Under the pieces are notes generated by a model. It was given only the letters and a program-made list of their open reading frames with translations, ran no database searches and was not told where the DNA came from. DNA of 64,000 nt from Aureitalea sp. L0-47 (GTDB lineage: Bacteria; Bacteroidota; Bacteroidia; Flavobacteriales; Flavobacteriaceae): contig NZ_JAFMTQ010000002.1 in assembly GCF_026126405.1 (NCBI RefSeq), forward strand, positions 62,001-126,000. Direction: 5' to 3'. The position numbers were made by a program, and so were the translations under genes. Positions 26,866-35,575 of the stretch are shown here, in pieces; position 1 is the first letter of the stretch; each line of letters opens with the position of its first letter.

Positions 26866-27019
26866 CAACACCCGATAAACCTGCTTCCAAGAATTCCCAT
26901 AATTTAAAAAATCCATGTTTTCATAGAGGTTTTTCGATGGCTTCAATTCTAACTTTGGAGTCCTTCAAATCATCAAATAAGAGCTTGCCTGCTTATCTCT
27001 GGTGCTAAAACAGCATATT

Positions 27020-28765
27020 ATGAAAACACTTTTTACTGTACTCCTGACCGTTGCTATGATAAGTACCACCTTTGGACAGGTAGGAATAGGAACCACGAGT
27101 CCGCAAGGGGCCCTGGACGTGGCCAGTACGAATATGGGGTTAGTTATGCCGAGAGTAAGCAGCTTTGAGGCGCTAACAGACGGATCGGGCGGTTCTCCGG
27201 TGGACGGTACCATGGTCTATGACCAACAACGAAGCAAAACATGTATTAAAATGGCCGGCCGATGGGTATGTACCGGTTTCGACAGTTCAGGGAGTATTGT
27301 GACTGAAGAAGAAATTCCTTTTGACACCCAGGATTGTACTTATATTAAGGCGTCTAACACTAACGCACAAACTTATTTTGGCAATTCTATTGCCATGAGT
27401 AACGACGGTAATTATCTTGTCATTGGTAGCAACTACGAACGAAGCAACGCCACAGGAATTAACGGAGACCAGACCAATATCAGTTCCTCTCAGTCCGGGG
27501 CGGTTTATGTTTTTATACGGAGTGGAAGTACCTGGAGCCAACAAGCCTATATAAAGGCCTCGAATACCGATCCACAGGATCAATTTGGAATTTCAGTGGC
27601 AATTAATTCCGATGGCTCCCGTATAGTTGTTGGGGCCTGGGGTGAGGATAGTAATGCCACTGGTGTGAACGGCGATGAAACGAATAATTCGTCCTCGTTC
27701 TCAGGTGCTGCCTATGTATTCGTAAGGTCGGGAACAACCTGGAGCCAGGAAGCTTATCTCAAAGCTTCCAATACTGATAATTTTGATGGCTTCGGAGAGA
27801 GCGTTAGTATTAATGCCGATGGATCTCGGGTAGTAGTGACCGCAAGTGGCGAAGAAAGTAATGCTACCGGTGTTAACGGTAATGAAGCCGATAATTCCGC
27901 TTCCAGTTCCGGTGCAGCCTATGTATTCGTGAGAAGTGGAAGCACCTGGTCCCAGGAAGCGTATATAAAGGCCTCCAATACAGAATTGCAGGATTCATTT
28001 GGACGCTCGGTATCATTAAGTGGCGATGCCTCTCGACTTGTCATTGGCGCTAGCCAGGAAGACAGCAACGCCACAGGGATCAACGGAAATCAGGCAGACA
28101 ATAGTGCAAATCGAGCCGGTGCAGCATACGTCTATGTTAGAAGTGGAAGCACATGGACCCAGGAGGCCTACGTAAAGGCGTCAAACACAGATGGTCAGGA
28201 CAACTTCGGGCAGGTAGTTAAACTCGATGCAGATGGAAACACTATGGTGGTGAGCAGCACCGGAGAAGATAGCAGCGCAACAGGAATCAACGGTAACGAG
28301 TCCGACAACAGTACAAGCGCTTCGGGAGCTGTATATGTCTTCACTCGTTCTGGTAGCACCTGGACACAGCAAGCCTATATAAAAGCATCCAACACGGACT
28401 TCAATGATCTTTTTGGAGTTAGCATGTCACTAACTGCCAGTGGAGATGGGTTGTTAATTGGAGCCCCTGTGGAATCGGGATATGATAGTGGTATTGGAGG
28501 GGATCAGTCGTCTAATGATGTATTCAGTTCTGGTGCTGCTTATTTATTGGAGCGCTCCGGTAGTACCTGGTCGCAATCCTTGTACATAAAAGCTTGTAAT
28601 GTTGGTCAAGGTGACAGATTTGGTTCCGGCGTTGCACTAAATGATGCGGTTACATATTTAAGTGGCTCAGCACCATATGAAGATAGCAATGCAACTGGCA
28701 TCAACGGTGATCTGTTGAGCAATAGCAGCTTTGATTCCGGCGCTGTGTACGTTTTCGAAAACTAA
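27020..28765 (+). CDS. secreted FG-GAP-like repeat protein
   Basis: Start placed at ATG 27020 (MKTLFTVLLTVAMISTTFGQ, signal peptide); an upstream GTG at 27002 only adds a non-signal tail. The mature protein begins VGIGTTSPQGALDVAS, a head module shared with the proteins at 31732 and 44424. From about 27341 to the end are seven repeats of exactly 69 residues (207 bp), with core xFGxSVxLxxDG, EDSNATGINGN and AAYVFVRSGSTWSQ. They resemble FG-GAP beta-propeller blades, and seven is the blade number of integrin-type propellers. Probably a surface or extracellular binding protein. No type IX secretion C-terminal domain is evident. Confidence 0.85.
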   Translation: MKTLFTVLLTVAMISTTFGQVGIGTTSPQGALDVASTNMGLVMPRVSSFEALTDGSGGSPVDGTMVYDQQRSKTCIKMAGRWVCTGFDSSGSIVTEEEIPFDTQDCTYIKASNTNAQTYFGNSIAMSNDGNYLVIGSNYERSNATGINGDQTNISSSQSGAVYVFIRSGSTWSQQAYIKASNTDPQDQFGISVAINSDGSRIVVGAWGEDSNATGVNGDETNNSSSFSGAAYVFVRSGTTWSQEAYLKASNTDNFDGFGESVSINADGSRVVVTASGEESNATGVNGNEADNSASSSGAAYVFVRSGSTWSQEAYIKASNTELQDSFGRSVSLSGDASRLVIGASQEDSNATGINGNQADNSANRAGAAYVYVRSGSTWTQEAYVKASNTDGQDNFGQVVKLDADGNTMVVSSTGEDSSATGINGNESDNSTSASGAVYVFTRSGSTWTQQAYIKASNTDFNDLFGVSMSLTASGDGLLIGAPVESGYDSGIGGDQSSNDVFSSGAAYLLERSGSTWSQSLYIKACNVGQGDRFGSGVALNDAVTYLSGSAPYEDSNATGINGDLLSNSSFDSGAVYVFEN

Positions 28766-28834
28766 TTAGTCTTCCTTTCCTGCTGACGTAAATTATAACA
28801 ATCGCGTAGATCGTCTACAACATTGTTTGGGGGC

Positions 28835-28868
28835 ACCCTCCTACGCCATGGCTTCGGAGGGTTTTTTA
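28835..28868 (+). terminator. terminator after the FG-GAP gene (palindromic repeat family)
   Basis: ACCCTCC and GGAGGGT pair around an inner CTACGCCATGGCTTCG and are followed by T6. The same palindrome, inverted, recurs at 35530-35559 and in reduced form at 49147-49170. Confidence 0.75.
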
Positions 28869-28924
28869 TTGCCTGAAATTATTTAGTAAATTCACCTATC
28901 CATAATTTCCCAGCGATCGCACTT

Positions 28925-30811
28925 ATGTTTAAACGAATTGTCTTCCTTCTTCTGCTCACATTCCCACTTACTCTTGCGGCACAAACATTAGACATAAAGT
29001 ATGCGGATAGCGTTCTGATATCAATTGCCAAACTAGACAAAAATTCCACGCGCAGCGAGCTTGATTCCTTCCGAAGGAAACTCAATAGGATGCCCCGGGA
29101 ATCGGTCGATCCTATTTTTCTCCATATGATTGAGAAAGCACCTTCCGATTACACAAAGATGCTGCTATTAGGAGATTTTGGTGAATTTTTGGTGTCTCGA
29201 GATGTACCCGAAAAAGCCATTGAATATCTTGAAAAAGGACTCGAATTAAGCCAAGTTCATGGCGACATAGAAGATCGAATATGGTTTCATGTAAGTCTGG
29301 CCAATGCCTATATCTTTCAAAATAGACCTGAAGAAGCCCTGGAGTATCTCAATATTGCGGAATCAATGGCCGAAGACCTCGATTTGGTTACCGCGGAAGC
29401 CAGCATCAACTATTCAAAAGGCATGGTTTATGAGTCTATCGAAGATTTTGAACAAGCTACACAACGTTACCTCGCGGCCTGGAATAGGCTAAATACCGAG
29501 GAAGATCACCCGGAACGCGGTTTCTACATGTTCGTGCTGGTAGATTATTTCAAGCGAATCGGGGATATTCCAAGACAAACTCAATTCACCGAGATCCTTA
29601 CCCAGTATTATCGTAAGCGCCAGCCGGAAACACCCTTCGATCACCTTCCAATGACGCATATCTTTGATACCTCAGCGACTCGGGAAAACATAAATCGCTA
29701 CAAAGAAGCGATCAAAGTGAGCGATAGTATGGGTGCACTAAATTCACTTTTTTACAGCGCTGTTTTCCTTTCAAATATTTACCTGAAGGAAGACAATCCC
29801 GAGCTGGCAGTTAATACGCTTGAACCGCTTCTATTAAGCCTTGATACTACAGACAGGAAGCAACAGAAAATGGTGTTGTACGATAAACTTTCAAATACCT
29901 ATGAGGTTGCCGGTGACTTTCAGAACGCACTGAAATACAAAGAGATGAGTTCGGAGCTTCGGGATACTTTGGTTTCAGAAAAAACAAAGAAAAACATAGC
30001 CGAACTAGAGGTAAAATACGACCTACAAACCACCGAACGCGAGTTGGAACAACAAGCCGCATCAAAGCGACTGTTGTACTGGATACTTGGGTCGGTATTC
30101 GTAGTGCTGGTAATAGTGATCTTCTTCCTTGTGAAAAATCGCAATAAGAACCGCAAGCTGGCCAAGCAAAAGCAACTGCTCGAGGCAACAGTAGACGAGA
30201 AAAATGTTTTACTGAAAGAAACGCATCACAGGGTAAAAAACAGTTTCCAAATCGTCTCTTCATTGCTTTACCTTCAGTCTGAAAACGTAAAGGACGAAGC
30301 TGCTCAAAGGGCTATTCAGGAGGCCCAGAATCGGGTTCGTTCTATGGTGTTGATCCATCAGAAGTTGTACAATAAAGATCAGTTAGTGGGCATAGATACC
30401 AGGGAATATTTTAACGATCTCACCGAAGAGATCTTTAGCAGTCACACGGATAATGAAAAGCCCATTGCCTTTGATCTGGATGTAGAATCCATGACCCTGG
30501 ACATAGAATCCATCACTCCTATCGGACTCATCCTGAACGAATTGATCACCAACGTTCTAAAGCACGCCTTCAATGATATCGATACAGATCGAAAGATGGA
30601 CATTTCCTTCAATAAACAAGGGGAAGAACTGGTATTGCAGGTAACTGATAACGGAAAAGGAATGCCGGATGAGGTTCGGGAGAGTTCCTTTGGAATAAAG
30701 CTCATGAAGGCCCTGGCCAAGAAGCTAAAAGCGAGCATTACTTTCGAAAATAGAGAACTGGGAGGTACTGTTGCAACTTTGAATGTGAGCCGATTTAATT
30801 TACTGTCCTAA
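28925..30811 (+). CDS. sensor histidine kinase, HisKA_2 type with TPR repeats
   Basis: 628 residues. Signal peptide (residues 1-20), then a periplasmic region of TPR-like helices (AIEYLEKGLELSQ, EALEYLNIAESMAED), one transmembrane helix near 385-405 (YWILGSVFVVLVIVIFFLV), a short coiled coil and a HisKA_2 dimerisation domain with phospho-acceptor His in LKETHHRVKNSFQ. The ATPase domain shows NELITNVLKHAF (N-box) and DNGKGMP (G1). It would sense a periplasmic or envelope signal and phosphorylate the LytTR regulator encoded 88 bp downstream. It lies between two surface-protein genes. Confidence 0.92.
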   Translation: MFKRIVFLLLLTFPLTLAAQTLDIKYADSVLISIAKLDKNSTRSELDSFRRKLNRMPRESVDPIFLHMIEKAPSDYTKMLLLGDFGEFLVSRDVPEKAIEYLEKGLELSQVHGDIEDRIWFHVSLANAYIFQNRPEEALEYLNIAESMAEDLDLVTAEASINYSKGMVYESIEDFEQATQRYLAAWNRLNTEEDHPERGFYMFVLVDYFKRIGDIPRQTQFTEILTQYYRKRQPETPFDHLPMTHIFDTSATRENINRYKEAIKVSDSMGALNSLFYSAVFLSNIYLKEDNPELAVNTLEPLLLSLDTTDRKQQKMVLYDKLSNTYEVAGDFQNALKYKEMSSELRDTLVSEKTKKNIAELEVKYDLQTTERELEQQAASKRLLYWILGSVFVVLVIVIFFLVKNRNKNRKLAKQKQLLEATVDEKNVLLKETHHRVKNSFQIVSSLLYLQSENVKDEAAQRAIQEAQNRVRSMVLIHQKLYNKDQLVGIDTREYFNDLTEEIFSSHTDNEKPIAFDLDVESMTLDIESITPIGLILNELITNVLKHAFNDIDTDRKMDISFNKQGEELVLQVTDNGKGMPDEVRESSFGIKLMKALAKKLKASITFENRELGGTVATLNVSRFNLLS

Positions 30812-30898
30812 CTCAATGTTACTAAATTTATTTATCACTTCGCTAAAAATTCTAAACCTTTAACTAGATTTAAACTAGCTTAGGTTCAATAGAAAAAT

Positions 30899-31588
30899 AT
30901 GCCTGCCTTAAAAATTTTTATCGTTGAAGATGAACCGCTAATTGCAGTCACCATAGAAACGGCTTTGCTAAAGCAAGGTTTTAGTGTTTTGGGTGATGCT
31001 GAAAACTATGAAGAGGCGATAGCGGCGGTTCAGAAAGAAAAACCGGACCTAGTGTTACTCGATATCCAACTGGAGGGCGAGAAAGATGGGGTTGAACTCG
31101 CTATGGAATTCGATAAACGGAAGATTCCTTACCTCTACCTCACTTCTCAAACCGATCCTGAAACCGTAAACCGGGTAAAGGAAACACACCCTCTTGGTTT
31201 TATTGTAAAACCTTTTACTGAAGCTGGCCTGAGGAGCCATATCGAACTCGCCTGGCATAAGTTGTCGTCAACTAAGAATGAGTTCCTGGTTATTAAATCG
31301 GAAGGTGAGACTTACAAGTTAAACCAGCAGGACATCCTATACCTGAAGGCCTTCGACAACTATTGCTACGTGGTGACCAAAGATCACTCTTACCTGGTTC
31401 CAAAAACCCTGAAATTTACTTCGGAAGGGTTGAACCCGGCACATTTTGCTAAACCGCATCGCTCCTTCGTTGTAAATCTCCGCAAAGTTTCCAAGATGAC
31501 CCTGGATTCACTGGAGATTGAAGGAGATCTTATTCCCTTGAGTGCTTCAAACAAGGAAAGCATCAAAGAGAAACTTCGCACTGCCTGA
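30899..31588 (+). CDS. LytTR-type response regulator
   Basis: 229 residues: receiver domain (residues 4-118) with acidic pocket IVEDEP, phospho-acceptor Asp in PDLVLLDIQLEG, the Thr/Ser switch LTSQ and Lys in IVKPF; then a LytTR DNA-binding domain (about 130-228) with LNQQDILYLKAFDNYCYV and PHRSFVVNLRKV. Partner of the kinase just upstream. LytTR proteins bind two short direct repeats spaced by about two helical turns; such a pair (31595-31630) lies immediately after this gene and before the 31732 surface-protein gene, the likely target. Confidence 0.92.
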   Translation: MPALKIFIVEDEPLIAVTIETALLKQGFSVLGDAENYEEAIAAVQKEKPDLVLLDIQLEGEKDGVELAMEFDKRKIPYLYLTSQTDPETVNRVKETHPLGFIVKPFTEAGLRSHIELAWHKLSSTKNEFLVIKSEGETYKLNQQDILYLKAFDNYCYVVTKDHSYLVPKTLKFTSEGLNPAHFAKPHRSFVVNLRKVSKMTLDSLEIEGDLIPLSASNKESIKEKLRTA

Positions 31589-31594
31589 TATCAT

Positions 31595-31660
31595 TCACTA
31601 AAAATATTCAGGCACTCACTAAATATTTCCGAAGTAAGCATACTTCTCCAACTATTTTTA
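31595..31660 (+). promoter_or_regulatory. 21-bp spaced direct repeats and -7 box before the large surface-protein gene
   Basis: TCACTAAAAATATTC (31595) and TCACTAAATATTTCC (31616) are 21 bp apart and match at 12 of 15 positions. A -7-like box TATTTTTA lies at 31653-31660, 22 bp after the second copy. Spacing and position fit a LytTR operator, and the LytTR gene ends 6 bp upstream. Confidence 0.5.
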
Positions 31661-31731
31661 CGCGCAGGAGCTAACCTTTTTTTGCCCTGAAATCATAGCA
31701 CCTACGGCTATGTCCTCAAAACAATTGAATT

Positions 31732-34700
31732 ATGAAAAGATATATACTGCTCGTAGCCGTATGCTTTGTCGGCTACGTAGGTCATTCACAGGTAGGGATC
31801 GGGAATACCGACCCTAAGTCCAGTTTAGATATTTCGGCCAGTAGTGCCGCAACGCCTTCCAATACAGATGGAATTTTAATTCCTCGAATCGACAACTTCC
31901 CGTCTTCCGATCCGGGGGCAGATCAGGACGGGATGCTTGTTTTTGTAACAGGAAACGGTACGCCTGCTAAAGGATTTTACTTCTGGGACAATGGAACCAT
32001 GAGCTGGGTTTTAGTAAGTGGAGCAGGAAGTAACGATTCCGACTGGTTTATCACGGGTACATCCAATCCTTCTACTGCCATAACCGACAACCTGGTCACC
32101 CAAGGAAGTGTAACGGTTGGGACGGATCTAAGTGGATTTCCAAACGCTAAATTCTTTGTGAAAAGTGATGTGACCAGTGATATTTACCCTATTCGAATTA
32201 GTCCGGAGGGGACTCCGGCCTCTTCGGCAAACGTTTATGGCTCCTATATAACAGATGCCTCATTAACTCCCTCTGCAGCCTTCAATTATCAAGCACTTTA
32301 CAATAATTTTTCAAGTGCACACGCGGGCAGTACTACGGGGCTCTATAATAATTTCAGTTCCAATGGTGGGTCAGAAACTGGTGTTTACAATCGATTCAAT
32401 AGTATTTCCGGCATGTTTGGAATACGAAACGAATTTATCGGCAGTACATCCAGCAGTGCTGGTTTTACCGGTATGGAGAACAGGTTTCTTAGTTCTACTA
32501 CTTATAACGGAATTATTTACGGATTAAACAATGTTATTCAGGCTGCAGGAAATAGCGCTCGATATGGGGTCTATAATTCGATCTCAGGGAGCGGGACAGG
32601 AGATAAGTACGGATCTTATACAACTATTCCTGCATCCGCTGGCGGACAGCATTACGGGGTTTATTCGGATGTGCAGAATGCATCTGGTTATGCGGGGTAT
32701 TTCATCGGGCGTTCTTCCTTCGGAACAGATCCTTCAACAGGCCGATACTTGTTACCCGCCGCAGATGGAACTTCGGGGCAAGTATTAACAACAAACGGCT
32801 CCGGCCAGTTAAGCTTTGCAGATCAGGTTACCGGTGCGAACTCCATTGACGAACTGAGTGACGGGAAATCTGATAGTGATGGCACTAATAATGGTTCATC
32901 CGTTTTCCTCGGAATTAATGCCGGCGCGAATGATGATAGCAGTGATAATCAAAATCTTGGTATAGGGTTTCAATCCATGTTTGCAAATACTACCGGAGCC
33001 TTCAATACGGGTCTGGGATATGGCACCTTACAATCGAATGCAACTTCTTCATATCATACGGCTATTGGCCACGAGGCCCTAAATTCTCTAAACGGAGGAT
33101 CGGGTAACGTGGCTCTCGGATATCGTTCATTATTCAATACAACCAGTGCTTCAGACAACGTTGGCCTTGGTTTGCAATCTATCTTCTCTAATACCACTGG
33201 ATTGAGCAATGTTGCATTAGGCAGTAATGCGTTGTACTCCAATACCACCGGGAATCAGAATGTTGCCCTGGGACGCGACGCTGCGTTCAACTATTCCGGT
33301 AGCGGAAGTGTATTTATAGGATACCAGGCCGGGTTCAATGAATCCAACGGGAATCGATTGTATATTGAAAATTCGAATGCCGACTCCGGTAATGCCTTGG
33401 TATATGGAGAGTTTGACAACGATTTACTTAGAATAAACGGAACCTTCCAATTAGGGGTTCCTTCGGGAACCGGATACGCTTTCCCAACCACCGACGGAAC
33501 TGCAGGACAAGTTCTGGCCACAGATGGTGCCGGATTACTAAGTTTTACAGATCCCTCAGCAGATGTAGATTGGTATGAGGTAGGTACAACCTCAGCTCCA
33601 AATGCAATTGGCGATGACATGTTCACCCAGGGGAACGTAGTGATCGGGGCTACAACGAATCCGGCAAATGTCAAATTCTATGTGGAATCTGATCCGGCTA
33701 GCACTACCACAGGTATCCGCCAAAGCATGGGTGCCGCATCATCGGGTTTATTAAGAGGTATAGATAATAACATTACGGCCAATGGAACAACCAACGTCTA
33801 CGCACTTTCCAATTCCATAGGAGGAAATAGCACGGGACTATCCATACAGGCTATTCGAAATTCATTTAGCGGTAGTGGAGGCCGTAAAACAGCAATGTAT
33901 AATTCATTTTCTTTTGGATTTGGAGGGGAAGCCCGTGGAATGCAAAACGATTTCAATAACTCCGCTATTACAAATGCTTTCGGAAGTTACAACAGCTTTA
34001 CTGATCTCAGTGCCAGTGCTAGTGGCTCCGGAGTATTCAACACAGCTTCAGGAAGCACGAACGTGGCCAATCTTTATGGAAGCAGAACCATTTTCTCTGG
34101 CGCCACGGTATCTGGGAGCGCCTACGGAGAGTATGCCGTCATCCAAACATCCGGTACAGACTACGGTGTATACGCCCAGGTCGATAATAACGCAACCGAT
34201 TATGCCGGGTACTTTATAGGGAGAGCTTCTTTTGGGAACGACTCTGCCGTTGGTCGCTATCTTATGCCTGCAGCTGATGGCGCGGCAAATCAAGTGATGG
34301 CTACAAATGGATCCGGTCAACTTGGCTTTGTTGACATCCCGTCTAATGATGGATGGTATGAAGAGGGGACCACTAATCCACCGAATGCCATTACGGATAA
34401 TATATACACCCAGGGAAGAGTAGGGATTGGCGATTCAACGCCGGATGCAGTCCTGGATATGGAGTACAATGGTACATTGGATGAAGGGTTGTCAATAAAT
34501 TATCTTCATGCAAATTCCGGGGCTACAGGTGCCGCGTTAGATATACTAGCCAGATCTGGTGATTCCGGAATAATTCGTGGCTCAAGTATTACTATTGACA
34601 ATTCCGCATCGGCTAGTGCAGCAACGGGAATATACATCTCAAACTCAGCTCAAGCTTCTGCCAATTATGGTTATGTGACACAAATGACGGGTTCCGGAAA

Positions 34701-35499
34701 TTCGAATACAGGATTATTAAGTCAGGTGAGTGGTAGCGGGAATTTCAACTATGGAATACAAGCTTTTGCCACGAACGCTACAACAAATTGGGCCGGCTTT
34801 TTTGGAGCGCCGGGAACCGCCGGAAGCGGTAATGTGTACGTACAGGACAGGTTGCGTGCCGATGGTATATTTCAATATGTGGATGGTAACCAGGCAGCGG
34901 GTAGAGTACTTGCATCTAATGCCTCAGGAGAGGCATCCTGGGCGAATCCTGCCGCTATCTTTACGGATACTGATGACCAAACGGTGGACACCTTCACTTT
35001 AGTTGGAAATAACCTTGGGATATCCCTGGAAGACGACGGACAACCGATACAAACCGTGGATCTTTCGAATGTGAACTTCAACGTATCAAACTTTGCTTTG
35101 GCAAAAATGAATATGACTACAGGACAGACGATTTCTCCACCAAACTGGACGAAATTAAATTTTAGTACTGCCGTTTTTGACCTTGGGTCTGACTTCGACA
35201 CTGGAACAGATCGCTTTGACGTTTCAGAAACGGGATATTACCGTATCACAGCCACCATAAGAAGCAGTAATACAAGCACTGCAACCAATCAATTTGGAGT
35301 TGCTGTATATGTGGATGGAACTTTGATAAAAAGTGACACTTACCATCACCAGGGTAATGGTGTTGTAACTAGGAAGGTAGAAACCATTGAATCCTTAACA
35401 GCGGGGCAATACATAGAGATTTACGCTTATGCGCAAACTGGAATTACCATCGCAAGTGACCCAACAGCAACCACTTTCGAAGTGGAGCGTATACGATAA
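31732..35499 (+). CDS. large modular surface protein with YadA-head-like repeats and C1q-like C terminus
   Basis: 1255 residues with a signal peptide (residues 1-19). The mature head VGIGNTDPKSSLDIS is shared with two other proteins in the window. Three similar modules start at about residues 103, 613 and 873 with W(F/Y)xxGTxxPxxAIxDNxxTQG. Residues about 405-545 are a run of YadA-head-like repeats (GLGYGTLQSN, AIGHEAL, VALGYRSLFN, VALGSNALYSNTTG). The last ~135 residues look like a C1q/TNF-like jelly roll (FDVSETGYYRITATIR). This suggests a trimeric extracellular fibre or adhesin. A hairpin and T-run follow. Confidence 0.82.
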   Translation: MKRYILLVAVCFVGYVGHSQVGIGNTDPKSSLDISASSAATPSNTDGILIPRIDNFPSSDPGADQDGMLVFVTGNGTPAKGFYFWDNGTMSWVLVSGAGSNDSDWFITGTSNPSTAITDNLVTQGSVTVGTDLSGFPNAKFFVKSDVTSDIYPIRISPEGTPASSANVYGSYITDASLTPSAAFNYQALYNNFSSAHAGSTTGLYNNFSSNGGSETGVYNRFNSISGMFGIRNEFIGSTSSSAGFTGMENRFLSSTTYNGIIYGLNNVIQAAGNSARYGVYNSISGSGTGDKYGSYTTIPASAGGQHYGVYSDVQNASGYAGYFIGRSSFGTDPSTGRYLLPAADGTSGQVLTTNGSGQLSFADQVTGANSIDELSDGKSDSDGTNNGSSVFLGINAGANDDSSDNQNLGIGFQSMFANTTGAFNTGLGYGTLQSNATSSYHTAIGHEALNSLNGGSGNVALGYRSLFNTTSASDNVGLGLQSIFSNTTGLSNVALGSNALYSNTTGNQNVALGRDAAFNYSGSGSVFIGYQAGFNESNGNRLYIENSNADSGNALVYGEFDNDLLRINGTFQLGVPSGTGYAFPTTDGTAGQVLATDGAGLLSFTDPSADVDWYEVGTTSAPNAIGDDMFTQGNVVIGATTNPANVKFYVESDPASTTTGIRQSMGAASSGLLRGIDNNITANGTTNVYALSNSIGGNSTGLSIQAIRNSFSGSGGRKTAMYNSFSFGFGGEARGMQNDFNNSAITNAFGSYNSFTDLSASASGSGVFNTASGSTNVANLYGSRTIFSGATVSGSAYGEYAVIQTSGTDYGVYAQVDNNATDYAGYFIGRASFGNDSAVGRYLMPAADGAANQVMATNGSGQLGFVDIPSNDGWYEEGTTNPPNAITDNIYTQGRVGIGDSTPDAVLDMEYNGTLDEGLSINYLHANSGATGAALDILARSGDSGIIRGSSITIDNSASASAATGIYISNSAQASANYGYVTQMTGSGNSNTGLLSQVSGSGNFNYGIQAFATNATTNWAGFFGAPGTAGSGNVYVQDRLRADGIFQYVDGNQAAGRVLASNASGEASWANPAAIFTDTDDQTVDTFTLVGNNLGISLEDDGQPIQTVDLSNVNFNVSNFALAKMNMTTGQTISPPNWTKLNFSTAVFDLGSDFDTGTDRFDVSETGYYRITATIRSSNTSTATNQFGVAVYVDGTLIKSDTYHHQGNGVVTRKVETIESLTAGQYIEIYAYAQTGITIASDPTATTFEVERIR

Positions 35500-35529
35500 T
35501 TGTTTTTAGTAAATTCAATTACTTTGAGG

Positions 35530-35567
35530 AACCCTCCGAAGCCTTGGCCCAGGAGGGTTATTTTTTC
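35530..35567 (+). terminator. terminator after the surface-protein gene (palindromic repeat family)
   Basis: AACCCTCC and GGAGGGTT pair around GAAGCCTTGGCCCA and are followed by ATTTTTTC. The convergent cphA gene stops 9 bp further, so it may serve both strands. Confidence 0.7.
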
Positions 35568-35575
35568 AGAAGTAA

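Noticed and set aside
27341-28765. Possible CRISPR-like or minisatellite array
   Set aside because: The 207-bp period is in frame, keeps protein-level motifs and has no spacer/repeat structure; it is a coding repeat.
27020-35499. Type IX secretion C-terminal sorting domains on the surface proteins
   Set aside because: The C termini (propeller end and jelly roll) do not show the usual Por-secretion tail, so I did not assign that route.
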